Shown one piece after another: positions 26,250 through 34,940 of a stretch of DNA of 42,175 nt (positions within the stretch are counted from its first letter, which is position 1; every line of letters starts with the position of its first letter). Under the pieces are notes generated by a model. That model ran no database searches. It was not told the DNA's origin and worked only from the letters and a program-made list of their open reading frames with translations. The translations under genes were made by a program, and so were the position numbers. Origin of the DNA: Thalassovita sp. (GTDB taxonomy: Bacteria > Bacteroidota > Bacteroidia > Cytophagales > Flammeovirgaceae); the NCBI GenBank assembly GCA_002729595.1, contig PBYL01000043.1, forward strand, positions 1 to 42,175. Reading direction: 5' to 3'.

Positions 26250-26637
26250 CGACAGAATTCAGGAATTTAATTTTTAATGGGGGTTAAAGTATTAAATGAC
26301 GACAAGAATAAGGAATCAACGACAAAATTAAGGGGCTTTCTGATTAGGCTAATTTCAACTATTCTATTAAGTTTTACTTTAACAACGACAAGATTAAGGT
26401 TTAACAAGAAGTGCAGTATTATCAACGACAGAGTTAAGGAGGTTTGATTTGTAACTCAATTCTAAATTTAATTAAAGACGACAACTTTAAGGAGGTTCAA
26501 AATATTTCGATCCTTTATAAATCCTTAATTCTGTCGTATGAGGGTAATATCTCTTCTAGAATGAAACTAACGACAGATTTAAGGTTAATTTTAATACCTG
26601 GAAATGGATTATTTATTAAACAACGACACTATTAAGG
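26250..26637 (+). repeat. Iteron cluster 2: eight scattered direct repeats
   Basis: Further copies of CGACANNNNTAAGG begin at 26250 (degenerate, ends TCAGG), 26300, 26320, 26386, 26426, 26479, 26571 and 26624. Spacing is irregular (20 to 92 bp), unlike cluster 1. They fill the interval up to the rep promoter. A loose second group is typical of copy-number control (incompatibility) elements, where initiator is titrated or origins are paired. Confidence 0.9.
26523..26536 (-). repeat. Single inverted iteron
   Basis: CCTTAATTCTGTCG on the plus strand is CGACAGAATTAAGG on the minus strand, an exact match to the iteron consensus in reverse orientation. It lies between the direct copies at 26479 and 26571. 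Confidence 0.85.
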
Positions 26638-26675
26638 GATTGAAAAATGGATTTCTAAAACAAGAAAAAATAATG

Positions 26676-26697
26676 ACGACATGTTTTATTTTGTCGT
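26676..26697. promoter_or_regulatory. Inverted half-iterons at the rep promoter (autoregulatory operator)
   Basis: ACGACA (26676-26681) and TGTCGT (26692-26697) form a perfect dyad with a 10-bp centre, 39 bp before the rep start codon. The arms are the CGACA half of the iteron without TAAGG. In iteron plasmids of the Rep_3 type, Rep monomers bind direct iterons while Rep dimers bind such an inverted pair to repress rep; this site is where that would occur. A second reading is a transcript hairpin. Confidence 0.7.
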
Positions 26698-26736
26698 TGT
26701 TTTTTTGCTAACTTGCCTAAAATTTCAGGCTAGAAG

Positions 26737-28029
26737 ATGTCAAAATCAAATCCAAATCTGGTAGTAAAGAGTAACAAGCTCATCAACGCAAGGTTAAACA
26801 ACTTAACTTTGTCACAGTTTCGCTTTTTCGAGGTACTGGTTGCTCAGTTGGATAAAGATCAGCCTGATTTTGTAAAGCAGCGAGTGTACTTAAGAGATTT
26901 TGTGGAGAACATTGGTACCAAAAATAAAAACGAGTATCAGCGTGCTAGGGAAATCACCAAATCGCTGATGAAACATGTAATCGAGATTTTTGAAGATCCC
27001 AAGATTCGCCAGGTAAACCTCTTTCATGAGATTGTATACGACAAAGACCTCCCTTACATCGAAGCTATATTTCACCCAAGGCTTGTGCCCTACTTGTTGC
27101 AGCTCAAAGAGAAATTCACTTCTTACGACATTAGAAATGTGCTTCCGCTAAGCAGTGTTTATGCCATGCAGATGTATCAGTTGCTAAAGCAGTATTCAAA
27201 TTTAGGAGGACGCACATTCAAGCTAGAAGAGCTAAAAAAAGTATTGGGAGTAGAAGATCTCTACGAGCGATACTATGATTTTAAAAGACGCATACTTCTC
27301 CCCTCTCAAAAAGATTTGGATAAGCACTGCGATATTACTTTTACATTCAAAGAAATTAGAAAAGGCAGAAAGATAGATTCTATCAAATTTAAAATCTTTC
27401 CAAGAGAAAACCGCTTGTCTATCGATGCTGGTTCAGATAGGCACATTGTAGCTGAACCAACCACAGTTTTTAACTTGCTTCGTACTTTGGGTCTAAAAGA
27501 GAATCAGATTATAGATACTCTAAAAGAACACGATGAGCAAAAGGTGCTAGAAATTGCCAAGTACACACACCACAAACTCAACACCGGAGAAATAAAAAAT
27601 CCAGCAGCTTATTTCTTAAAGTTGATTAAAGAAGATGCAGAAGTAACTGTAAAAGCAAACTTTAAAAAGAAAGAGAAGCAACAAGAGGCAGATAGCGAAG
27701 AAATCAAACGAAAAATAGAGTCTTTTAAAGAGGAATTTGAAATCGCACGTACAGATACTGGTAAAAAGCTCGCCGATAATGCTTCGGTAAATGAGTTAAA
27801 GAAATTTGAGGCTTATGTGAGTGGCAATCCTTACCTCAGAAAAAAACTTATGCTTGATGGAAAGATTAATCCTGAAAGTGATGAATACATTTTTTGGTTG
27901 AGCAATTTTCTTTTACCTGAGTTTGAACCGGCATTTGTCGCTTGGGTAGCTGAGCAAAAAGGGTATCAGGTAAGAAGAGAGCAAGGCGACGAATACAAAA
28001 TAGTGGGGCAACAGAAGAAACTTTTTTAA
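26737..28029 (+). CDS. Replication initiator protein, Rep_3 family
   Basis: The 430-residue protein has the two winged-helix layout of Rep_3 (RepB/RepE-like) initiators: WH1 (about 1-125) beginning SNKLINARLNNLTLSQFRFF, and WH2 (126-225) with LSSVYAMQMYQLLKQYSNLG and FDFKRRILLPSQKDLDKH-like helices, then FTFKEIRKGRKIDSIKFKI. The C-terminal 200 residues are an extension with a charged helix (KKKEKQQEADSEEIKRK) and a final domain not found in the small plasmid initiators. It would bind the CGACANNNNTAAGG iterons just upstream and recruit the replication machinery. The start ATG follows the half-iteron dyad; the absence of another reading frame over the iterons supports a non-coding origin. Confidence 0.93.
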   Translation: MSKSNPNLVVKSNKLINARLNNLTLSQFRFFEVLVAQLDKDQPDFVKQRVYLRDFVENIGTKNKNEYQRAREITKSLMKHVIEIFEDPKIRQVNLFHEIVYDKDLPYIEAIFHPRLVPYLLQLKEKFTSYDIRNVLPLSSVYAMQMYQLLKQYSNLGGRTFKLEELKKVLGVEDLYERYYDFKRRILLPSQKDLDKHCDITFTFKEIRKGRKIDSIKFKIFPRENRLSIDAGSDRHIVAEPTTVFNLLRTLGLKENQIIDTLKEHDEQKVLEIAKYTHHKLNTGEIKNPAAYFLKLIKEDAEVTVKANFKKKEKQQEADSEEIKRKIESFKEEFEIARTDTGKKLADNASVNELKKFEAYVSGNPYLRKKLMLDGKINPESDEYIFWLSNFLLPEFEPAFVAWVAEQKGYQVRREQGDEYKIVGQQKKLF

Positions 28030-28182
28030 GCTATTTTCACGAAATCGATTAGGAAATCAATCCTACTTGTGTTTTATCAAGACCTATCATTTTTTTCAAT
28101 CAAATCAACTAATTCTCTCTAGATAATTTTGTGATTGAAAATTTCTTTTGGGTATTTTGAGATGAATTTTACAAAGAATCTT
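28030..28182. promoter_or_regulatory. rep-parA spacer with short dyads
   Basis: This 153-bp spacer holds TAGGA/TCCTA (28050-28054 and 28061-28065) directly followed by CTTG/CAAG (28066-28069 and 28078-28081), and a TTTC/GAAA pair near 28036. They could be a weak terminator for rep, a ParA operator, or the centromere-like partition site. No canonical chromosomal parS (CACGTG core) is present. Confidence 0.35.
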
Positions 28183-28929
28183 ATGACAAAAATAATCGCG
28201 GTTTTAAATCTGAAAGGAGGAGTTGGAAAAACCACCACCACAATAAATCTGGGGAAAGCATTATCACTTCAAGGTAAAAAAGTATTGTTGATAGATAATG
28301 ATCCGCAGGCTAACCTCACGTATGGTTTAGGGGTAGATTTAAATGAGCAAAACATATATTCTGTTTACAAAGAAGAAACTGGCTTTCCAATTATTGAGTC
28401 TGATGAAAACTTGCATTTAGTGCCATCAGGTCTTGAGTTGGCAACCATAGAATCAGATATCGATAAGAAGATAAATCGCTACGAAATATTAAAAGGAGCA
28501 TTAAAAGAGGTAGAATCTGAGTATGATTTTATTTTGATTGACTGCCCTCCTTCTATCGGCATATTTTCAATCAATGCCATTGCAGCCTCAACACATTATT
28601 TATTGCCAACTCAACCGGCTCAGTTTGGATTAATTGGTTTAGAGGAAATCATCAAGTTGATAAACAACCAAGTAAAAAGGTTGCTAAACCCGAACATAGA
28701 ACCTTTAGGTATTCTAATTACCATGTTCCAGAATACCAATGCCACAGAAGTGGGTTACGAAGAGATTAAAAATAAATACGATACATTACTTTTCGATGCT
28801 GTAATTCGCTATACAACCAAGTTTAGAGAAGCAGAAATCGTAAGAGAAGATATATTTTCTCATGCACCACAAAGCGGAGCAGCAAAAGAGTATATGAGTC
28901 TGGCAAAAGAAGTTTTAAAGAAAGCATGA
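28183..28929 (+). CDS. parA: ParA partition ATPase
   Basis: From the ATG at 28183 the protein has 248 residues and begins MTKIIAVLNLKGGVGKTT, with the deviant Walker A (K11, K16) of ParA/MinD ATPases. LLIDNDPQANLTYGLG is switch I and DFILIDCPPSIGIFSINAI the Walker B region. Upstream in-frame starts (ATG 28162, TTG 28135) add residues before a strand that normally opens the protein, so 28183 is preferred. ParA ATPase cycles move ParB-bound plasmid copies over the nucleoid. The stop overlaps the parB start by 4 bp (ATGA), so the two are translated together. Confidence 0.95.
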   Translation: MTKIIAVLNLKGGVGKTTTTINLGKALSLQGKKVLLIDNDPQANLTYGLGVDLNEQNIYSVYKEETGFPIIESDENLHLVPSGLELATIESDIDKKINRYEILKGALKEVESEYDFILIDCPPSIGIFSINAIAASTHYLLPTQPAQFGLIGLEEIIKLINNQVKRLLNPNIEPLGILITMFQNTNATEVGYEEIKNKYDTLLFDAVIRYTTKFREAEIVREDIFSHAPQSGAAKEYMSLAKEVLKKA

Positions 28930-29846
28930 GTGATTTCAGAAAAAAGGTAAAGGCAAAGAAAGCGACTGAAAGAGAACAGCAATCGGGACATCAGCTTATT
29001 GGTAAGATGATTACCGAAAGCAAAGCAATTACTTTCGAGATTGATCCTGAGTTAGAATTGTTGATTCCGCCTTTGAATAAAGAAGAATTAATCTTACTCG
29101 AAGATAGTATCCGCACAGAAGGTTTAAGAGAGCAACTCAAAGTATGGAAAGAAGCTGATGATAAAATTTGGTTGATAGATGGACACAACCGTTACAAGAT
29201 TATTACCAAGCTTAGCGAAAAAGGTATTGAGGTAAAACACAAACCAGAGTTTATTGAATTTGCTGATAAAGAAGCGGTAAAAGACTGGATGATTTTAAAC
29301 CAGTTGGGTAGAAGAAACCTTACTGATGAGCAGCGTAGTTACTTACGTGGTTTGCGATACGAAAGAGAGAAATCGAAACAAGGAGGAACAGGTGCAAACC
29401 AGTATAATTCGCAGCGTAGTCAAAATGTCCACACTGCAAGAACGGTAGATGTTTTGGCAGAAGAATACAAAGTTTCTCCAAAAACCATCCAAAGAGATTC
29501 TGAGTATGCCAGAGGTATTGAGCGAATTGGTGAGCGTAATCCAGATTATAAGCGTAAGATTTTGGCTGGTGAAGAAAAGCTCAAAAAAGGTTTGGTGCAA
29601 CAGTTAGGTAGAATGCCAAATAAGATTACTTCTTCCATAAAAACTGCTGCTGATGTAAATTCATATTTGCAGAAAATAAACAAGCCAAAAACAGAAGCTC
29701 AACAAACAGCTTCCCCTGTAAATGATGAGTATGAGAATCTCAAAAAGCAGATCATCATCAAACTAAAAACTTTATCAATAGAAAGTAGCAAAAAGGAATA
29801 TGATAGCGTAATTAGCGAAATCAAAAACCTTCAAAAAATAAAATAA
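28926..29846 (+). CDS. parB: ParB-like partition protein
   Basis: The 306-residue protein has a ParB N-terminal domain with LEDSIRTEGLREQLKVW and IDGHNRYKII (G86-H87-N88-R89-Y90), the box that in ParB binds CTP/nucleotide. A DNA-binding HTH region follows (VDVLAEEYKVSPKTIQRD, about 158-176), then a charged C-terminal tail likely for dimerisation (KQIIIKLKTLSIES near 275). It would load at a centromere-like site and be driven by ParA. The GHNRY box differs from the GERR of chromosomal ParB, as in many plasmid ParBs. The next feature is a strong terminator. Confidence 0.9.
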   Translation: MSDFRKKVKAKKATEREQQSGHQLIGKMITESKAITFEIDPELELLIPPLNKEELILLEDSIRTEGLREQLKVWKEADDKIWLIDGHNRYKIITKLSEKGIEVKHKPEFIEFADKEAVKDWMILNQLGRRNLTDEQRSYLRGLRYEREKSKQGGTGANQYNSQRSQNVHTARTVDVLAEEYKVSPKTIQRDSEYARGIERIGERNPDYKRKILAGEEKLKKGLVQQLGRMPNKITSSIKTAADVNSYLQKINKPKTEAQQTASPVNDEYENLKKQIIIKLKTLSIESSKKEYDSVISEIKNLQKIK

Positions 29847-29883
29847 AAAAAGCAGTGTGGTCAAATTGGCTACACTGCTTTTT
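29847..29883 (+). terminator. Terminator of the rep-par transcript
   Basis: AAAAAGCAGTGT (29847-29858) and ACACTGCTTTTT (29872-29883) pair perfectly over a 13-nt loop, with the T-run as the 3' arm. It closes the parAB operon and insulates the susCD locus. Confidence 0.93.
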
Positions 29884-29907
29884 GATTTTCATAATACCCC
29901 TCTCTCC

Positions 29908-29935
29908 TATCCCAATCCTTGGCTGATCATGCCAA
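29908..29935. promoter_or_regulatory. Operator candidate upstream of susC
   Basis: TATCCCAATCCTTGGCTGA (29908-29926) matches TATCCTAACACTTGGCTGA upstream of the GntR gene at 16 of 19 positions. Here it continues into a TTGGC/GCCAA dyad (29919-29923 and 29931-29935) around a TGATCA core. The site ends about 84 bp before the susC start. A second small dyad, TCAGGT/ACCTGA, follows at 29937-29956. Confidence 0.45.
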
Positions 29936-30019
29936 ATCAGGTCAACAAGAACCTGAACAAAAACTAATTTCATACTAGCGAAAAGAACAACTCTTTATCG
30001 ATCATCTAAATATGAAAGT

Positions 30020-33000
30020 ATGAAAAACTTATTACCAGGACTACTAACCGTTTTCCTGTTAATGCCAATGTTACAAGCTTTGGCGCAGGAGAAAACAATT
30101 ACGGGCAAAGTGAGCTCAGCAGACGATGGAGAAAGTTTACCGGGAGTAACAATTCTAGTAAAAGGAACCACAATCGGAACCACAACCGATTTTAATGGCA
30201 GCTACAAACTCAATGTTCCTGATGCATCCAATATCATTACATTTAGCTATATCGGATTTCAAACCCAAGAGGTGGATATTGGCAATCGATCTGTTGTAGA
30301 TGTACAATTAGCTTTAGATGTAAGTCAATTAGAAGAAGTGGTGGTTATCGGATTCGGCACGCAGGAGAAAAAAGACATTACCGGGGCTATTTCATCAATT
30401 TCGGGAGAAGATTTAAACGAGATTCCAGTGCCATCTTTTGAACAAGCTCTTACAGGTAGAGCAGCTGGCGTTCAAGTTACCACTGGTTCGGGTACACCGG
30501 GAGCTGGTGCAAGTTTAAGAATTAGAGGCGTAGGTTCCACCAACAACTCAGAACCTTTGTATGTAATCGATGGAATTATTATTGGAAATGAAACTGGTGG
30601 TGGACAAACTTCAATCAGTCCTTTGTCACTCATCAATCCCAATGATATTGAAAGTATAGATATTTTGAAGGATGCTTCTGCCACCGCCATTTATGGAGCA
30701 AGAGCCGGAAACGGTGTGGTGATTATAACCACCAAGAGAGGTAAAGAAGGAAAAATGTCTATCAATCTAGATACTTATGCTTCGGTGAGTGTGCTCGATC
30801 GAAGTAACTTTAGCATGCTTTCGGGAACCGATTGGGCAAGGTATTATTCTGAAATGATGGCAGAAACGGGTAATACCGATTATAAGGGAAAAGCCTTTGT
30901 AGATAAAGTATTGAGTGGTGCAGAATTACCCACATACGATTGGTTCGATTATGCTAACAGAAATGGTAAAATAAACAGCTATAACTTGTCTGTAACTTCT
31001 GGTTCTGCCAAATCTCAAATATTCACTTCCCTCAATTATTTTGATCAAGAAGGAATATTGCCAAACTCAGATATGAAGCGCTATACCATTCGATTAAACA
31101 GCGATCATAAATTCGGGAAAAGGCTGAAAGTGGGAAATACTTTAGCGATATCTAGAAGTGAAGCGAACACGGTGGGAAATGTAGACGGAAATATCAATAC
31201 AAAAAACTGGATAGGTAGACTTTTACAAGCCAATCCATACAAACCTATTTTCGATCCGATTGATGGAGATTATGCTGGTTTATCTGCGCAAGATGCAGAT
31301 GCCGAAGCACAGTTAGATTATCAGAATGAGCACCCAATCTGGAATATGGAAACCAATTACGATAAGGAAGTAAGAAATCGAATCTGGGGTTCTGTTTTTG
31401 CCGATTACGAAATTATCAATGGACTAACTTTTCACTCAATGGCATCGGTAGATTGGAGCTTTAATAAAACAGAAGTGAGAACGCCTGCCAATACCATCGA
31501 TGGAGCTGCTGCCAGAGATGAGACAACATCTTACCTAGGTATGAATTACAATGAACCTCGCACTTGGTTTATCGAAAATACCTTGCGATACGAGAAATCA
31601 TTAGAAAAGCACAATTTCAGTTTAATGGCAGGTTATCAAGCGCAAAATAACTTGAATGTGGGCTTTGGTTCTAATGCAGGTGCTTTTGTAGATACTGATT
31701 ATTGGTTTTTTAGCAGACCTACATTAACCAACGAAATCACCGATAGTGAAGGCAACGTATTGGCAACGCAACCGCTTGTAATGCCTAATGTAACCAACTA
31801 CCAAAACGAATCTGCTTTTGTATCTTTCTTTGGCAGACTTATCTACGATTTTAATGATAAATATTTGTTGACAGCCACAGTGCGTAGAGATGGTTCTTCT
31901 CGTTTTGGTGCTTCTCAACGATGGGGAATTTTCCCGGCAGTTTCAGCAGGTTGGCGAATTTCAGAAGAGGCTTTTATGCAAGATATACCTCAGGTATCTA
32001 ACTTGAAATTGCGAGTTGGTTATGGTATTAGTGGAAGCGATAATACGGGTTTGTATCAGTGGAATTCTACCGTAGGAGCAGGAGAAGATCAAGAATATGT
32101 GTTTAATGGTGGTGTAATTCCTGGAGCTACCTTAGTGAGGTTAGCGAATGAATACCTGAGTTGGGAAGAAATTAAGATGCTAAATGCTGGCTTAGATATC
32201 GGTTTTTTTGGAGGTAAATTAGAGTTAACAATTGATTATTTCGACAAAACTACCGATGGTCTTTTGCTAGAGTTTGCCCCAGCCGAAGAAGTAGGTTCAT
32301 TAAGTAATCCAACAGGTAATTTGGGCGAAATTAATAACAAGGGAATCGAGCTTACTGTGCGAAGTGTCAATGTATCTACTGGCGATTTTAGATGGGTAAC
32401 GGATTTCAATATTTCATCAGTAAAAAATAAAGTGGTGAGTTTACCAGAAGATGCAGATCGCTTTAGTGGAGTGAATATTACCAGAGTTGGTGAAGAGATA
32501 GGAGCAATTTATGGTTTTGAAACTGATGGCTTGTTTCAAAACTGGGATGAAGTTTATAACCATGCTTACCAAAACCAGTCAGTTGAATCCTACAATGAAG
32601 AAACAGGTTTGCCGAACTACACAGGCAATACAGATGATGCTACCAAAGAAAATAACACAGCTCCCGGCGACATCAGATATGTAGATCAGAACGGAGATGG
32701 TTTTATTGATGCGGATAACGACAGAGTGATTATTGGTAGCACGATTCCCGACTTTACTTGGGGACTCAACAACACAGTGAGTTACAAGGGAATTACACTT
32801 TCAGTTTTTTTACAGGGAGTGCAAGGAGTAGATATTTACAACTCGCTAAGAGTGGGTTTAGAAAGTTCTAACTCTTCATTTGCCAACATGCGAGAAGATG
32901 TATTGAACAGATGGAAAGGTGAAGGTACTAGCAACAGCATTCCAAGAGCTGTGTTTAGCAATCCGAATTCTAATGGCAGAGCTTCTCAACATTGGTTAGA

Positions 33001-33259
33001 AGATGGTTCATTTGTTAGAATCAAAAACGTTAGGCTTTCTTATTCTTTTCCGAAAGCTTTGTTGCAATCAATCGGGCTAGAAAATGCCGGAGTGAACTTT
33101 TACGCTGTAGGAACCAACTTAGTCACCTTTACCAAATACAGCGGTTTCGATCCTGAAATCAGTTTGCGAGATGCCGATAACCCTGAAACTGCCGGAGTGG
33201 ATGGCGGTGCTTATCCGCTATCGAGACAGTTCACGCTGGGCATGCAATTATCTTTTTAA
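30020..33259 (+). CDS. SusC/RagA-family TonB-dependent outer membrane transporter
   Basis: The 1079-residue protein starts with a signal peptide (MKNLLPGLLTVFLLMPMLQA). Next is a carboxypeptidase-regulatory-like domain (about 25-105: ITGKVSSADDGESLPGVTI), a TonB-contact segment EEVVVIGFGTQ (about 109-119), a plug domain (120-230: YVIDGIIIGNETGG, IYGARAGNGVVIITTKRG) and a 22-strand-type barrel to the C-terminal LGMQLSF, which ends with an aromatic residue as such barrels do. It imports oligosaccharides (or peptides) across the outer membrane, energised by TonB, with the SusD lipoprotein encoded 9 bp downstream forming the lid. Confidence 0.95.
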   Translation: MKNLLPGLLTVFLLMPMLQALAQEKTITGKVSSADDGESLPGVTILVKGTTIGTTTDFNGSYKLNVPDASNIITFSYIGFQTQEVDIGNRSVVDVQLALDVSQLEEVVVIGFGTQEKKDITGAISSISGEDLNEIPVPSFEQALTGRAAGVQVTTGSGTPGAGASLRIRGVGSTNNSEPLYVIDGIIIGNETGGGQTSISPLSLINPNDIESIDILKDASATAIYGARAGNGVVIITTKRGKEGKMSINLDTYASVSVLDRSNFSMLSGTDWARYYSEMMAETGNTDYKGKAFVDKVLSGAELPTYDWFDYANRNGKINSYNLSVTSGSAKSQIFTSLNYFDQEGILPNSDMKRYTIRLNSDHKFGKRLKVGNTLAISRSEANTVGNVDGNINTKNWIGRLLQANPYKPIFDPIDGDYAGLSAQDADAEAQLDYQNEHPIWNMETNYDKEVRNRIWGSVFADYEIINGLTFHSMASVDWSFNKTEVRTPANTIDGAAARDETTSYLGMNYNEPRTWFIENTLRYEKSLEKHNFSLMAGYQAQNNLNVGFGSNAGAFVDTDYWFFSRPTLTNEITDSEGNVLATQPLVMPNVTNYQNESAFVSFFGRLIYDFNDKYLLTATVRRDGSSRFGASQRWGIFPAVSAGWRISEEAFMQDIPQVSNLKLRVGYGISGSDNTGLYQWNSTVGAGEDQEYVFNGGVIPGATLVRLANEYLSWEEIKMLNAGLDIGFFGGKLELTIDYFDKTTDGLLLEFAPAEEVGSLSNPTGNLGEINNKGIELTVRSVNVSTGDFRWVTDFNISSVKNKVVSLPEDADRFSGVNITRVGEEIGAIYGFETDGLFQNWDEVYNHAYQNQSVESYNEETGLPNYTGNTDDATKENNTAPGDIRYVDQNGDGFIDADNDRVIIGSTIPDFTWGLNNTVSYKGITLSVFLQGVQGVDIYNSLRVGLESSNSSFANMREDVLNRWKGEGTSNSIPRAVFSNPNSNGRASQHWLEDGSFVRIKNVRLSYSFPKALLQSIGLENAGVNFYAVGTNLVTFTKYSGFDPEISLRDADNPETAGVDGGAYPLSRQFTLGMQLSF

Positions 33260-33268
33260 ATATTGAAA

Positions 33269-34858
33269 ATGAACACAATCATGAAAAAATATATCATCCT
33301 TTTACTTACAGGATTTTTGCTGACAACCTGTACAGATATGCTTGATCAAACTGATCCGACAGGGCCTACTGGTGACAACTTCTTCCAAACTGAAAACGAT
33401 TTGCAACAGGCAGTTGTAGCTGCTTATTCAGGCTTATCGCTTCCTATTTCACTACACCGATTAAACATCTTGGGCTTCGAACAATTTACAGATAATATCT
33501 ACAATGGTTCGGCTACTGGAGATGGTGCTTTTGGCGCTTGGTCAACCTTTAGTTACGATACACAGAATCAAGCGATACAAGAGAATTACAGAGGCTTTTA
33601 TCAGCTGATAAACATGTGTAATCAGGTAATAATTCGTGGTTCAGAAGCAGATGTTAGTGATGAGGTATTAACGCAAGCAGTGGCAGAAGTTACTTTTCTA
33701 AGAGGTTTTGCCCACTTTATGCTCACTTTAATCTGGGGCGATGTGCCCATAGTAACGGAAATTACCAACGACCCTTCTGGTTTTGCACCTGAGGTTTCTA
33801 CTGCAAATGAAGTTTATGAACAAGTAATTTCAGATTTAACTTTTGCGGAAGAAAATCTTTCATCAGTATCTGCGCAAGGAGGTAGAGTAAACAGTTGGAC
33901 GGCCAAAGCCATGTTGGCAAAAGTCTATCTTTTTGGTGCAGATGAATTGGGTAATGATGCTTGGTATGCCATGTCAGAATCTAAAGCAGCAGAAGTAATC
34001 AACAGTGGTACATTCGGTTTGTTTAACGAACTTTCTACTCCGAAAGAAAATCTCGAATCGATCTTCCAAACTTATAATGAAAACGGCAAAGAACACATCT
34101 TTACAGTAAATCACTACAACAGTGGTGGCAATTGGAGTGACAACAATGTAGCATCAGAATTTCCGATGGCATCAACTGCTCGCCAAATGCGAAATAACAA
34201 CAACATGTGGGGCTATGGTTGGGCTTATGTTTATGAGGCAATTGGCACCCAATGGGATGATGTCGATGCTCGAAAAGATTACAATCTATGGATGCAAGAT
34301 GAGCCTATAATAGTGAATGGCGATACTACTGGCTATTACGATCAAACTAATCAGAATCGTTGCTGTGCTAGAGCCAATGGAATGTGTTTGCAAAAGTTCT
34401 GGTATCAAGAAAACTCCAAGAATGTAAATGGTCGATCAACTTTGGGTTTTCCGGTGATGCGCTATGCCGATTTGCTCTTGATGTATGCAGAAGCAGACTT
34501 ACTTTCTGATGGAACTATCAGTGCTGCAGGTGTGGAAGCTGTCAACGAAGTAAGAAATCGTGCTGGATTGGAAGACCTGATTGCTGATGAGATTACCATT
34601 GAAAAGATTTTGGAGGAGCGCCGGTGGGAATTGTTTGGCGAATCTAAACGCTGGTTCGATTTTATGCGCAAAAGAAACTCTATGCCTAATTTGTTTACTC
34701 AAGCTGCTGCGGCCATTGTTGCCGGAGATACTGATGGAGATGACAACGATTTTGCTGCTTTTACTCCGGCAAGACATTGGAAAATGCCATATCCACAGTC
34801 TGCAGTAGATAGAAATCCTAATCTTGTTCAAAAGCCAGCTTGGAGCGCTGGTGATTGA
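33269..34858 (+). CDS. SusD/RagB-family outer membrane lipoprotein
   Basis: A 529-residue protein from the ATG at 33269 (a second ATG at 33281 is equally plausible; a TTG at 33263 less so). The lipoprotein signal reads IILLLTGFLLTTCTDM, with lipid Cys at 21 in this numbering. The SusD signature includes EVTFLRGFAHFMLTLIWGDV, the TPR-like helices of the N-terminal half, and the C-terminal RYADLLLMYAEADLLSDG with LEERRWELFGESKRWFDFMR. SusD captures glycan at the surface and closes over the SusC barrel. Directly follows susC (9 bp). Confidence 0.95.
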   Translation: MNTIMKKYIILLLTGFLLTTCTDMLDQTDPTGPTGDNFFQTENDLQQAVVAAYSGLSLPISLHRLNILGFEQFTDNIYNGSATGDGAFGAWSTFSYDTQNQAIQENYRGFYQLINMCNQVIIRGSEADVSDEVLTQAVAEVTFLRGFAHFMLTLIWGDVPIVTEITNDPSGFAPEVSTANEVYEQVISDLTFAEENLSSVSAQGGRVNSWTAKAMLAKVYLFGADELGNDAWYAMSESKAAEVINSGTFGLFNELSTPKENLESIFQTYNENGKEHIFTVNHYNSGGNWSDNNVASEFPMASTARQMRNNNNMWGYGWAYVYEAIGTQWDDVDARKDYNLWMQDEPIIVNGDTTGYYDQTNQNRCCARANGMCLQKFWYQENSKNVNGRSTLGFPVMRYADLLLMYAEADLLSDGTISAAGVEAVNEVRNRAGLEDLIADEITIEKILEERRWELFGESKRWFDFMRKRNSMPNLFTQAAAAIVAGDTDGDDNDFAAFTPARHWKMPYPQSAVDRNPNLVQKPAWSAGD

Positions 34859-34882
34859 TTTATCTTTCAAAAAAAGGCTCTT

Positions 34883-34912
34883 AAAACCTGTTTCATTCTT
34901 GAATCAGGTTTT
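34883..34912 (+). terminator. Terminator after susD
   Basis: AAAACCTG (34883-34890) pairs with CAGGTTTT (34905-34912), and inside it TTCA pairs with TGAA around a TTCT loop, giving a long hairpin with one T-T mismatch, followed by TTTC. It separates susCD from the regulator gene. Confidence 0.8.
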
Positions 34913-34940
34913 TTCTTAAATTTTAGTATTTTCATGTATC

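Noticed and set aside
26444-26635. 63-residue open frame across the iteron field
   Set aside because: It runs through five iterons and the inverted copy, has no recognisable protein pattern and its composition follows the repeats; treated as non-coding.
25976-26637. Repeats as a CRISPR array
   Set aside because: The repeat is only 14 bp with a variable centre, spacing is 21-22 bp or irregular, and no cas gene is present; fits iterons instead.
28135-28182. Longer ParA start (TTG at 28135 or ATG at 28162)
   Set aside because: The extra residues precede the first strand (TKIIAVLN) that normally begins ParA, so the ATG at 28183 was preferred; a start at 28162 cannot be fully excluded.
30012-30023. 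Three-codon minileader (ATGAAAGTATGA) overlapping the susC start
   Set aside because: Such short frames are common in A/T-rich leaders and nothing else supports translational coupling.
34499-34870. 123-residue minus-strand open frame over the end of susD
   Set aside because: Antisense to the conserved SusD C-terminus; no motif, no independent promoter seen.
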